A DNA stretch of 64,000 nt, from assembly GCA_944319815.1 (NCBI GenBank), contig CALUEX010000048.1, positions 140,673 to 204,672 of the forward strand, read 5' to 3'. The first letter of the stretch is position 1; every line of letters begins with the position of its first letter. This document shows positions 1 through 8,404 of the stretch, in pieces. This DNA is from an uncultured Prevotella sp. (GTDB lineage: Bacteria; Bacteroidota; Bacteroidia; Bacteroidales; Bacteroidaceae). The translations under genes were made by a program, and so were the position numbers. Under the pieces are notes generated by a model. That model had not been told where the DNA came from. It saw nothing but the letters and a program-made list of their open reading frames with translations, and searched no databases.

Positions 1-519
1 AAACAGTATTTCGCCAGCACCACGTTCTTCAGCTTCTTTCGCCCAAGTAAACAGGCCGCGCTCTGTAACAATTCGTCCACCATTCATGTAGCACATCCAT
101 ACACCGTCTTCACATTTTGCGTCAATGGCGCATACACATACTTGCGAACCGTACCTTGTAGCTATCTCATCTATCAACTCTGGACGGCGAAGAGCCGCGC
201 TGTTCACACTCACTTTGTCGGCACCGGCATTTAGCAGACGCTCGACATCCTTTATATCGTTCACCCCGCCCCCAACAGTAAACGGGATGTTTATTTCCTT
301 AGCCACGCGGGTTACCACTTCAGTGAAAGTCGCGCGTCCCTCATTGCTTGCTGTTATATCAAGATATACTAATTCATCGGCACCGGCATCACTATACGCC
401 TTGCCCAAGGCCACAGGGTCGCCAGCATTGCGCAAATTGACAAAGTTCGTGCCCTTTACAGTCTGTCCGTCCTTAACGTCAAGACATGGAATAATCCGTT
501 TCGCCAAACCTTTCGCCAT
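1..519 (-). CDS. hisF: Imidazole glycerol phosphate synthase cyclase subunit HisF (3' part outside window)
   Basis: The first 173 residues are present; the rest lies beyond position 1. HisF is the cyclase half of IGP synthase: with HisH ammonia it turns PRFAR into imidazole glycerol phosphate and AICAR in histidine synthesis. The start [18 protein letters not shown] contains the family's (beta/alpha)8-barrel strand 1 with the catalytic Asp in [13 protein letters not shown], the phosphate-binding TVGGGV and the second catalytic Asp in CAIDAK follow. hisA ends 20 nt upstream and hisH precedes it, so the three form one leftward operon. The sequence is intact up to the edge. Confidence 0.97.
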   Translation of the reverse strand, partial: MAKGLAKRIIPCLDVKDGQTVKGTNFVNLRNAGDPVALGKAYSDAGADELVYLDITASNEGRATFTEVVTRVAKEINIPFTVGGGVNDIKDVERLLNAGADKVSVNSAALRRPELIDEIATRYGSQVCVCAIDAKCEDGVWMCYMNGGRIVTERGLFTWAKEAEERGAGEILF

Positions 520-539
520 AATCTCAATTGGTTATACGT

Positions 540-1292
540 TTAATTATCTTCAACGTTTTTGCACGCCATCATAGCTATGTCACTTATCATCGTGCGAACA
601 TCAACACGGCCTTCATAAATAGCCTTGCCGAAAACTACTGACGACACACATTCCCTGTCAAGACGCACGATGTCATCAAGGTTCGCCACGCCGCCACTCG
701 CAATGAGATTGACCTGCGGAAAAGCCTTCACTATCCTTGCGTAAAGCCCGAATGCAGGACCTTGCAACATACCGTCTCTTGATATGTCCGTACAAAGTAC
801 GTTCTTCACGCCTTTATTTACATAATATTCCAAAAAAGCGAGAATGTCCTCACACGTGTCGTCACGCCATCCGTTTATGCTTATCTTGCCGTTACGTGTG
901 TCTGCACCGAGGATTATCCTGTCTGCCCCAAACTTGTCAAGCCAGCCGGCAAACAATTCTTTATGTGTCACGGCAACAGAACCGACAGTCACCATCGATG
1001 CACCTGCGTCAAACACTTTGCACACGTCGTCTTCAGTCTTTACGCCTCCTCCAAAATCAACCTTCAGGTTTGTGCGTCTCGTTATCTCCTTTAGCACACC
1101 TAAATTCACGACGTGCTTTGACTTTGCCCCGTCAAGGTCAACTACGTGAAGACGCTTAAATCCTGAAGACTCAAACAGTTCTGCCATATCAGCAGGAGAC
1201 TCACCGTAAACGGTCTTTGCGTCATAATCCCCTTTTGTCAAGCGAACACATTTGCCGTCTATTATATCTATTGCAGGTATCAGTTCTATCAT
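540..1292 (-). CDS. hisA: ProFAR isomerase HisA
   Basis: 250 residues, normal family length. HisA opens the ribose ring of ProFAR to give PRFAR, the step before HisF/HisH. The N-terminal PAIDIIDGKCVRL holds the catalytic Asp of barrel strand 1, DFGGGVKT is the first phosphate loop, GADTRNG has the second catalytic Asp, and ASGGV near residue 200 is the second phosphate loop. It sits between hisH and hisF on the same strand with short spacers. The 55-nt hisH-hisA spacer begins with a degenerate octamer run (GGTTAAAA, GGTGAAAA and similar) that overlaps the hisH stop codon. Confidence 0.97.
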   Translation of the reverse strand: MIELIPAIDIIDGKCVRLTKGDYDAKTVYGESPADMAELFESSGFKRLHVVDLDGAKSKHVVNLGVLKEITRRTNLKVDFGGGVKTEDDVCKVFDAGASMVTVGSVAVTHKELFAGWLDKFGADRIILGADTRNGKISINGWRDDTCEDILAFLEYYVNKGVKNVLCTDISRDGMLQGPAFGLYARIVKAFPQVNLIASGGVANLDDIVRLDRECVSSVVFGKAIYEGRVDVRTMISDIAMMACKNVEDN

Positions 1293-1347
1293 TTTGTTGC
1301 GGTTTTTACGGTTCTTTAAATAATAACGTTCTGCGAACTTTACCTTT

Positions 1348-1947
1348 TCACCTTTTAACCTTCTCTATAAAGTTTCTAATCATCACACTCCCTGCATCAC
1401 CACTTTTTTCAGGATGAAATTGCGTGGCATAGAAATTATCTTTGTGCAATGATGCGCTGTAAGGCAAAATGTAGTCCGCCGTTGCTGCGGTAGAAGCGCA
1501 TATAGGCACATAATAACTGTGAACGAAATACGCATACACACCCTCAGCCAGCCCATCAAACAGCAGGGATTTCATGTCGTGCAATGAGTTCCACCCCATT
1601 GCCGGTACTTTGTCTTCATGTCGTTCTGGCCTAAACTTCAAGACATCCACATCAAACACACCAAGACAGTCCGTGTCACCTTCTTCCGAATGGCGGCACA
1701 ACAGCTGTTGACCGATGCAAATACCCAAGACAGGCTGGCGCAACCCTTTTATTACCGCGTCAAGTCCCTTGCCATGCAAAAATGCCATCGCACTGGCTGC
1801 CTCACCTTGCCCCGGAAACACGACCCTGTCTGCCGACATTATCTGCTTGGCATCGTCTGTCAACGTGGGCTCTACGCCAAGGCGACGCAAGGCATTAACC
1901 ACACTATACACATTACCTGCATTATATTTTATAACCACAACATCCAT
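1348..1947 (-). CDS. hisH: Imidazole glycerol phosphate synthase glutaminase subunit HisH
   Basis: 199 residues. A class I glutamine amidotransferase that makes ammonia from glutamine and channels it to HisF. It starts MDVVVIKYNAGN. The oxyanion region is PGQG, the nucleophile cysteine lies in GICIGQQLL, and the His/Glu of the triad lie in QFHPEKSG near the C-terminus. It is the first his gene of the leftward run. purU ends about 60 nt upstream, with no clear terminator between, so they may be cotranscribed. The last codons and stop run into a degenerate octamer repeat. Confidence 0.97.
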   Translation of the reverse strand: MDVVVIKYNAGNVYSVVNALRRLGVEPTLTDDAKQIMSADRVVFPGQGEAASAMAFLHGKGLDAVIKGLRQPVLGICIGQQLLCRHSEEGDTDCLGVFDVDVLKFRPERHEDKVPAMGWNSLHDMKSLLFDGLAEGVYAYFVHSYYVPICASTAATADYILPYSASLHKDNFYATQFHPEKSGDAGSVMIRNFIEKVKR

Positions 1948-2008
1948 CTCTTCCTCTTATTTAATAAGTCCTTGAACGGGCTTGGAAAGACACCGCCGAT
2001 TACGTCAC

Positions 2009-2872
2009 TTAACTAAATATTATCGTCTTGTTATTGTACGTCAATATCTTTCGTTCGATATGCTTTGTAACGGCTCGGCTCAAGACTATCTTCTCCAAGT
2101 CGCGTCCTTTCAGCACAAGGCTTTCAGGCGTGTCCTTGTGAGATATTCTCACCACGTCCTGCTCTATTATCGGACCAGCGTCAAGTTCCGTTGTCACATA
2201 ATGGCTCGTAGCCCCTATTATCTTCACACCGCGCTCCCATGCCTGGTGATACGGCTTAGCACCGATAAACGCGGGCAGGAACGAGTGGTGGATGTTTATT
2301 ATATGGTGCGGATAGGCAGCTATCATCTGCTCACTTATTATCTGCATATAACGGGCAAGTACAATGAAGGTCACCCTTTCCTTTTTCAACAGCTCCATCT
2401 CGGCCTGTTCCACATCGGCCTTGTTTGAATGGTCTTTCTTTATCGACCACACGTAGTAAGGTATGCCGAACTGCTCCGCCACATAGCGCAAGTCTTCATG
2501 GTTGCTAACGATACAAGGTATCTCAACGTTCCATTCACCTGCGTTATACCGTGCCAAGAGGTCATACAGGCAGTGGCTCATCTTGCTAACGAAGATTGCC
2601 ATGCGCGGTTTCACGTCGTTAAAGTAAAGGTTGAACGTCATGTCATATCTTTTTGCATATAGTGTCTGGAAATATTCACCCAGTTTCTCGCGTGGGATAA
2701 CGAAACCGTCAAGCTCCCACTCAAGCCTCATGAAGAACATCCCGTCTTGGCGGTCTACATACTGGTCAAGATACACAATGTTTCCATTGTTGTCCGTTAT
2801 GAATTTTGTTATCTCCGTTATTATCCCTCGCTTGTCAGGACAGTGAAGCAGCAATATCGCAGTTGGTCTCAT
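2009..2872 (-). CDS. purU: Formyltetrahydrofolate deformylase PurU
   Basis: 287 residues. Hydrolyses 10-formyl-THF to THF and formate, balancing one-carbon units for purine and glycine metabolism. An N-terminal ACT domain (about 1-85, starting RPTAILLLHCPDKRGIITEI) is followed by a formyltransferase fold. NIHHSFLPAFIGAKPY contains the catalytic His region, and GATSHYVTTELDAGPII the Asp of the family. It lies just upstream of hisH on the same strand. A minus-strand -7 box TACTTTTG at 2910-2917 could drive it; the 5' leader also contains octamer words with GTAAAA. Confidence 0.95.
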   Translation of the reverse strand: MRPTAILLLHCPDKRGIITEITKFITDNNGNIVYLDQYVDRQDGMFFMRLEWELDGFVIPREKLGEYFQTLYAKRYDMTFNLYFNDVKPRMAIFVSKMSHCLYDLLARYNAGEWNVEIPCIVSNHEDLRYVAEQFGIPYYVWSIKKDHSNKADVEQAEMELLKKERVTFIVLARYMQIISEQMIAAYPHHIINIHHSFLPAFIGAKPYHQAWERGVKIIGATSHYVTTELDAGPIIEQDVVRISHKDTPESLVLKGRDLEKIVLSRAVTKHIERKILTYNNKTIIFS

Positions 2873-3375
2873 TAGCCTTAATCATTTTTACCTTTTACAA
2901 TTTTACTTGCAAAAGTATAAAAAAACTTCGGATTATCAGCATTTAAGTCTTGTTTATTTTAATTATTGACTCAAAATGACAATACTAACCACTAAGACGC
3001 TGACATTTGTCAAATTTGAGCACTGCTCTATGCACTGCTGATATTGCTTTTTCCCATAACGTCCAACATTCACGGCAACCTTTTCTCTGAGCTCTCCATA
3101 CCCATCATATAATATGTAAGGGAACGAATTACGCCCAGCTTTTCAACGTGTTATGCAAAGATAACGCAAAAGTCTCAAACCTGCAAGAATAAAAGTGAAT
3201 AAACGCAAACCAAGCATAAATGTACACAGACAAAAAATATGAATATCCGCTATCATTCTAATATTGCCCAATACATATAAACTGGACGTGCATATGTCTT
3301 AAACTCCTTAGCAACCGCAAGAAGCGAAAAACCACTTTAACTACTAATGAATGGGAGCTTTGCGGGCATTTATTC
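2873..3375. other. Intergenic region upstream of purU
   Basis: About 500 nt without a credible gene. It holds two candidate leftward promoters (2910-2917, and the better one at 3156-3186) and scattered TTAAACTCC/TTAGC words like those of the intergenic octamer repeats. No RNA family was recognised. Confidence 0.5.
3156..3186 (-). promoter_or_regulatory. Bacteroidetes-type promoter pointing to purU
   Basis: On the minus strand a TTG (3184-3186) is followed after 20 nt by TATCTTTG (3156-3163), matching the TTTG / TAnnTTTG consensus. It would start transcription near 3149 and give purU a leader of about 275 nt. Inferred from consensus only. Confidence 0.4.
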
Positions 3376-3413
3376 AAAAAAAATCGGGCGCGTAATATAA
3401 ATACGCACCCGAT
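3376..3413 (-). terminator. Rho-independent terminator of the pectate lyase transcript
   Basis: On the minus strand a 12-bp stem (3402-3413 with 3383-3394, one G.U pair, 7-nt loop) is followed by an uninterrupted T run (3382-3376). It lies 27 nt after the pectate lyase stop codon. Confidence 0.85.
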
Positions 3414-3439
3414 ACAAAGATGATTAGTATTGATTTAAA

Positions 3440-6400
3440 TTATTTTCCTGCCGGGACAAGCTCGATGAGGTAAATCTGTGTTTCCTTTGAGCCGCGAGTT
3501 ATGTTGTGGTCTCCAGCTTCAACCGACGTAGTGGCAACAAAATAGTTGTCATTTGCTACACCTTCTATTTTCACATCATCAACTTCAATATCCGCCGGGT
3601 CTTTCTCGGCCTTGGTGAAATAAATGTTCAGCGTCATGGTAGCGTCAATGCTGAAAGCAATATTTGTCGCACTCTCCATCTTCACACCGTTTGTATATGT
3701 AACGCCGCCGACTGTCACTGGGCCGTTCTTGCTCGTCCAGCTCGGCTCGGCACCGTCTTTTGTGGCTACGAACATTGAATTTGATGCCGCCTTGCCGTCG
3801 AAATTGCAAGTGATGATTTCACCTGTCGCAGGAGTGTCAGGGTTTTCATCTTCACCTTCACCCGGATTTGGGTCTACGGGCTCTTCCTCATCACCCTCGT
3901 CAGGATTGGTGGTTTCACCCCCGTCCTTGCTTTCAAGGGCTACATAGAAGAGACAAGTCTCTACGCTGCCACCTTTTGTAATAGTGTACGACGTTCCGGC
4001 CTTCACATCCACTGTTATAATATAGCCGTCACCAGAGGCGGTGGCTACACCTGCAATGTCTTCACCGTTGACAGCCAAGCCTATTTCACCGTCAGAGTAA
4101 TCGTCACGCTTGTCAAAATAGAGAGTCATTGTCATATCTTCGGTAGGGGTAACCGTAAGCTCACCTGACGAGTTCATCTTCAGGCCTTCGCTGTAAGCCG
4201 TACCGTTGATTGTCATGGTTCCGCTCTTGTCAGCCTTTGCAGGTGAAGAACCTTCTGTAAATATGCCAGCATTATTGCTCTGAAGTTTACCACCTACAAA
4301 TAAAGCGTAAATGTCGCCTTCGGTAACAACAGGTGTTTCGGGCTCGTCCGGGTTATCCTCACCCTCATCGCCACCGGGGTTCGGATTAACCGGCTCGTCA
4401 CCGCCTTCACCGCCCTGCTCTCCGCTTTCGGCATTCTCATCACCATAAATACCTACGAGTGAAGTCTTATAATTTTGTATTTTCGACTTCAAAGCTGTAT
4501 TTACGCCATAATCCGCATCGTCCTTTGAATTGTCAAAAGTCCATGTAAAATCGCCATGATTTAAACGGCCAGCACCATAAAAGCCCGTAACTATTGACGG
4601 AACATCCGCAGCTGCATCGATGGTGTAACCATCAACATAGAATATGCTTGCATTCGTGTCAAAGTTATTATACGACGTGCCACCCTTCTTTGTCTTGACA
4701 CCACTCGGCACCTGTTCGTTGCGTGACGTTGCCTCGTATGCGTCAAAATCTACGTTGTCCTCTTGATAAGTAACATACCTAAAGTTGCTTGACTTTTCTG
4801 CAAAAACGTTGTTGTAGGACTTGATTATACCTCCATCCTCGCCGCTGAATGTACCGTCATCACCACCTGCGATGTCACTGCCCTGCAATGAAATCATCAT
4901 CGGCTTGTTCGTGTTACGGAAATAATTGCCCTCAACAAATATACTTGAGCCGCTTGTAGCACCTACTCCATACTTAGATATACCGTCATAATAGTTATTG
5001 TAAACGTGTATTGTCTTTGTCCTTACACGAGGCATACGGGAGTCTGCATGGTCGAACCAGTTGTGATGATAGGTTTCATAATTATCGGTAGCCTCACTCT
5101 TCATTCCACAAAGAGAACACTTGCCACTGTCCCAGAAGTGGTTGTAAGAGAACGTGTTGAAAGAACCTTGGTCTTTTGTGTCAAGCGAACCGTCACCCTT
5201 AGCCTGGTCGCTGTCACCTCCAACACTGCCATAGAAGATGTCGTTATTGTGCACCCAGACACGGTAACCTTCTTTCAGCTGTATGCCATCGTCAGCAAAC
5301 AACATCGTGGCAATGTTGCGTATCTCGACACCGCTGACCTTTGAAAGGGTCATGCCCCAGCCGTACCATGTGGCATCGTCACCAATTCCCTCAAACGTCA
5401 CATTTGCTTCTGTGTCTGCGCCCTTGCCCTTGAGTTGGAGCGAACCGGCCTCGCCCATCAACTGACCACCGTCAACATCTGAAATCTGGCCGATGAAACG
5501 GATTGCAAACGGACGTGTTTCCTTGCCTTTCTCAAAAGCCTGGAGGATTTCCCCAAGACCTGTGCGCTTCTCAAGACCAGACTTATTGCCGGTATTCATT
5601 TCGCACGTAATCGTATTGAAATTATCATTAGTGATGTAAAGTACAACGGCATCCTTCTTCAGCGAACCGTCATTGTTATATGCGCCAACTCCTTCAGTGC
5701 GGTTAAAATGCGCATAGCCAGAACGGTCATAGTTGACAACCGTCATGTTCTCGGCGATGCCTTCAACCCCATTTACTTCATTGCCGTCATTGTCAACAGC
5801 CACAACCTTTATTGCGTAATCGTTACCAGCCACAAGACCTACGATGTCCGCACGGGCGTATGAGCCATAGTCGCGAACAAGCTGCTGGTCTATCTTTGTC
5901 CAATCGGCAGCCTTTCCTCCTTTATAATATACATTATAAGAAGCTGCGCCGCTGTATTTCTCCCACTTTGCATAAAGAGACTCTTGCCAGCCCTTAGCTT
6001 CAGTTATCTTGATTTCGCCTTCCTGTATGTCGCTGTCACCACCTTGCTGCTGAGCCACAGCGAAGTCGATATGGCTCACGCTGCGTGTGTAAGTGTCAAC
6101 CCAATCGCCGGCAACGGGAGTTACGATTACCGTACCTTCCGCCTTATTGAAGGCTATCTTTACGTCGTCCGTGTTATAATACTTGATTTCACCGCCTACC
6201 GTAAGACGTACCTGGTTTACTGCTGTGTTAAGGCTTACCGAATGGTCGTCGGTAACGTCGGGCTGGTCAGGGTCTATAGGCTCGCCGCCACCCTGCTGTG
6301 CATCTGAAACAGAAACGCTGTAAATATACATACCGCCGACCAATGTCGTAAGTGTGACACTTCCGTCTGCGGCAACCGTACCTGTACAAGTCATTTCTTC

Positions 6401-6880
6401 TGACGAGATTGCGGCTTCGCCAAATCCTTGGGTGCCTGACAAATTAGTGGCATCAAGCCCACGCGCAGTTTCAGACTTACCGGTAAGACACTTAACCGTA
6501 ACCACCTGACCTGCCTTAAGGCCATTAATGGTCATCTGCACGCCTGTGCCATTAAGTTCAAGGCGTGAGCTTCCATAATTACATCTTACCTTGGCTTTGC
6601 CTTCTTCTTTTGCGCTCGGTGCACTGGCTGTAAACGTCAAGCCCTTGGCATAATCAAGCTCCGTGCCATTAGCTACCAGAGGGGCATTCTCCAATGCTCC
6701 GCCAATGTAACACCAACGGTCTGCCCCCAAGAGCCAGTTGTCGGCATCAGCCTGGCAAGCAGTCTTGTCTGCATCGCTCATGGTCGAGAAATCCCATGTT
6801 GTCTGTGCGTTTGCACCCGTCGCAAACAGGGCTACAAACCCTGCCAGCAACATATATAATAATGTATTTATCTTTTTCAT
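3440..6880 (-). CDS. Secreted multidomain pectate lyase (PL1-like)
   Basis: 1146 residues with a signal peptide ending at ATGANA-QTTWDF. An N-terminal beta-sandwich-like domain (about 25-195) is followed by a P/D-rich linker, a fibronectin III-like segment (about 285-375), and a PL1 right-handed beta-helix (about 385-760). The helix carries the family signatures: ADDGIQLKEGYRVWVHNN, TYHHNWFDH and the catalytic-Arg motif SRMPRVR. Two related C-terminal domains (about 870-990 and 1015-1146) are separated by acidic Pro/Gly/Asp linkers and may bind carbohydrate. No C-terminal sorting domain is visible. The likely role is cleavage of pectin by beta-elimination outside the inner membrane; the exact substrate cannot be told. 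It starts 4 nt after the small secreted gene upstream. Confidence 0.85.
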   Translation of the reverse strand: MKKINTLLYMLLAGFVALFATGANAQTTWDFSTMSDADKTACQADADNWLLGADRWCYIGGALENAPLVANGTELDYAKGLTFTASAPSAKEEGKAKVRCNYGSSRLELNGTGVQMTINGLKAGQVVTVKCLTGKSETARGLDATNLSGTQGFGEAAISSEEMTCTGTVAADGSVTLTTLVGGMYIYSVSVSDAQQGGGEPIDPDQPDVTDDHSVSLNTAVNQVRLTVGGEIKYYNTDDVKIAFNKAEGTVIVTPVAGDWVDTYTRSVSHIDFAVAQQQGGDSDIQEGEIKITEAKGWQESLYAKWEKYSGAASYNVYYKGGKAADWTKIDQQLVRDYGSYARADIVGLVAGNDYAIKVVAVDNDGNEVNGVEGIAENMTVVNYDRSGYAHFNRTEGVGAYNNDGSLKKDAVVLYITNDNFNTITCEMNTGNKSGLEKRTGLGEILQAFEKGKETRPFAIRFIGQISDVDGGQLMGEAGSLQLKGKGADTEANVTFEGIGDDATWYGWGMTLSKVSGVEIRNIATMLFADDGIQLKEGYRVWVHNNDIFYGSVGGDSDQAKGDGSLDTKDQGSFNTFSYNHFWDSGKCSLCGMKSEATDNYETYHHNWFDHADSRMPRVRTKTIHVYNNYYDGISKYGVGATSGSSIFVEGNYFRNTNKPMMISLQGSDIAGGDDGTFSGEDGGIIKSYNNVFAEKSSNFRYVTYQEDNVDFDAYEATSRNEQVPSGVKTKKGGTSYNNFDTNASIFYVDGYTIDAAADVPSIVTGFYGAGRLNHGDFTWTFDNSKDDADYGVNTALKSKIQNYKTSLVGIYGDENAESGEQGGEGGDEPVNPNPGGDEGEDNPDEPETPVVTEGDIYALFVGGKLQSNNAGIFTEGSSPAKADKSGTMTINGTAYSEGLKMNSSGELTVTPTEDMTMTLYFDKRDDYSDGEIGLAVNGEDIAGVATASGDGYIITVDVKAGTSYTITKGGSVETCLFYVALESKDGGETTNPDEGDEEEPVDPNPGEGEDENPDTPATGEIITCNFDGKAASNSMFVATKDGAEPSWTSKNGPVTVGGVTYTNGVKMESATNIAFSIDATMTLNIYFTKAEKDPADIEVDDVKIEGVANDNYFVATTSVEAGDHNITRGSKETQIYLIELVPAGK

Positions 6881-6884
6881 GGCA

Positions 6885-7259
6885 TCACTTGATTACTTGT
6901 TTCTTACCGTTAACAATATATAGACCCGCCGGCAGACCTTCCGTAGACGTACCAACATATTGGCCACTGATTGTATAAACACGCTTTACGACATCGGTGC
7001 TTTCCGCCCCTACTTCCGTGATGCCTGCAGGCGTATCGTCATTGCTATAGGCAAGGTCAATACTTACAAGCGACATATCCTCCGTCATGGGAGCAGCGCC
7101 GTCCAACTGCATGAGTACATCGTCACCCGAGAATGTCAACTCTGTGACAAAACCGCTAATTGGCGAGCCGTTAACGTACACAGTTTGTTCCGTGTCCGCA
7201 TAGGCAAAGCCTCCTGATAGCACAGCTAACAGGAAGGCGAACAAAGCCTTCTTTTTCAT
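6885..7259 (-). CDS. Small secreted protein with a sorting-domain-like C-terminus
   Basis: 124 residues. A signal peptide (KKKALFAFLLAVLSGGFAYA) is followed by about 70 residues of unrecognised sequence. The C-terminus VYTISGQYVGTSTEGLPAG...IVNGKKQVIK matches the general form of type IX secretion (Por-type) C-terminal domains: a GQ turn, LPAGLYIV, then a basic end. The lyase start codon follows its stop by 4 nt, so the two are almost certainly cotranscribed and perhaps translationally coupled. No enzyme motif is visible. It may be a cell-surface partner of the lyase, but that is only context. Confidence 0.7.
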   Translation of the reverse strand: MKKKALFAFLLAVLSGGFAYADTEQTVYVNGSPISGFVTELTFSGDDVLMQLDGAAPMTEDMSLVSIDLAYSNDDTPAGITEVGAESTDVVKRVYTISGQYVGTSTEGLPAGLYIVNGKKQVIK

Positions 7260-7296
7260 AGTTAAATTTGTTTTTTGTTTGTAGATTAATTCATGG

Positions 7297-7304
7297 CAAA
7301 GATA
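7297..7304 (-). promoter_or_regulatory. -7 box of the small protein/pectate lyase operon
   Basis: Minus-strand TATCTTTG, a perfect TAnnTTTG, would start transcription about 31 nt before the small-protein start codon. No good -33 TTTG at the usual distance. Confidence 0.6.
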
Positions 7305-7471
7305 GGGAAAAACTTTGAAAAATGATAATAAAACAAGAAAAATTTATTATTATTTTTATAAATAGTCATAATATCCATGTTTTTAACACAAACCGGGCAT
7401 CACCGTGCCTCGTCCGCCTTTTTGACCGGCGCAATAGTAGACAATGGTTTCAACCCTGCGGGCAAAATGAA

Positions 7472-7580
7472 TATAAGCCCGTCCTTAGTCTACCGTGCAG
7501 CCGGAAAAAGCCATGCATACACCGATTGAAAAAGGACGGACTTATATAAAACAAAAATTGATTGTCTCACGACAACCAAT
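7472..7580. repeat. Two inverted repeats in the 7.3-7.7 kb gap
   Basis: Outer pair: 15-nt arms 7472-7486 and 7532-7546, one mismatch, enclosing 45 nt. Next to it: a 10-bp hairpin (7557-7566 with 7571-7580, one mismatch, 4-nt loop) followed by CTTTTATT on the plus strand. The 7305-7679 gap has no credible gene. The hairpins may end the DUF3256 transcript or mark a small RNA; not resolvable here. Confidence 0.45.
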
Positions 7581-7679
7581 CTTTTATTAACCTTAATAAT
7601 CTAATACCATGAAAAACACGATGCAAAGGTATGAATAAATCTCATATCTGCAAAATATTCGAATGGAAATATCTTATTT

Positions 7680-8327
7680 TTAACACAATCTAAAAGTTTT
7701 ACCGTTCCATTTAAAAGATTTTTGCTTAATTATCGCTTTCATGTCATTTTGGACTTGTTTTGTAGTGAACGGGATGCCTAGTCCCAGAGTGAGAACCTCG
7801 CCCTTGGCGTCAAAACTCGCATTGACGATTACAGGTTCAATGTTTTTCAACAATTCGCCATACCTTGCCTCGGCCATGGTGTCGGGGCGCACTGTAAGTG
7901 AAGAAAGCATGGCACCTGCATCACGCATATCGGGCAAGCCGAAATCACCGTCAAGCTCATTCCAACCTACCGTGTAAAACCTCACTTCACTCTCAGCCAC
8001 GGGCGACGTGATCGTCTTCACAACACATATTATCTGCGTGGTGTCACCTGTAGAAAGCAGCTTTACTTGCAACATGGAACTTTCACTCAGCTCCATACGT
8101 GCAAAATCATCACTGACAGTCCATATCCGCATTGTGCCGTTAAGGGAATTTTTAATTTCCAACGAATCATTTTCACTGGAAAACCTACCTATCTCATCTC
8201 TACGGTCGTCGTCAATGTATGGTACAATCTCCTTGGGAATTGTACGTAGCACGTTAGTTACCGTCACTTTTGCCATCGTTGACATACATATAAATAAGGT
8301 GGCAATAAATATTATCAATTTCTTCAT
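7680..8327 (-). CDS. DUF3256-like exported protein
   Basis: 215 residues with a clear signal peptide (KKLIIFIATLFICMSTMA). The pattern of a conserved N-terminal ...VLRTIPKEIVPYID..., a central FYTVGWNELDG and a C-terminal LTLGLGIPFTTK fits my memory of DUF3256, a Bacteroidales-only family of about 210 residues without known function. It lies 77 nt downstream of the phenylacetate-CoA ligase gene on the same strand with no strong terminator between, so an operon is likely. No catalytic motif seen. Confidence 0.65.
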   Translation of the reverse strand: MKKLIIFIATLFICMSTMAKVTVTNVLRTIPKEIVPYIDDDRRDEIGRFSSENDSLEIKNSLNGTMRIWTVSDDFARMELSESSMLQVKLLSTGDTTQIICVVKTITSPVAESEVRFYTVGWNELDGDFGLPDMRDAGAMLSSLTVRPDTMAEARYGELLKNIEPVIVNASFDAKGEVLTLGLGIPFTTKQVQNDMKAIIKQKSFKWNGKTFRLC

Positions 8328-8404
8328 GATTCTCTAATTACATAAAAACACTAATATACGAAAAAACTTCCAACACGTCCCTTCAGGTTCAGCATAGGCT
8401 TATG

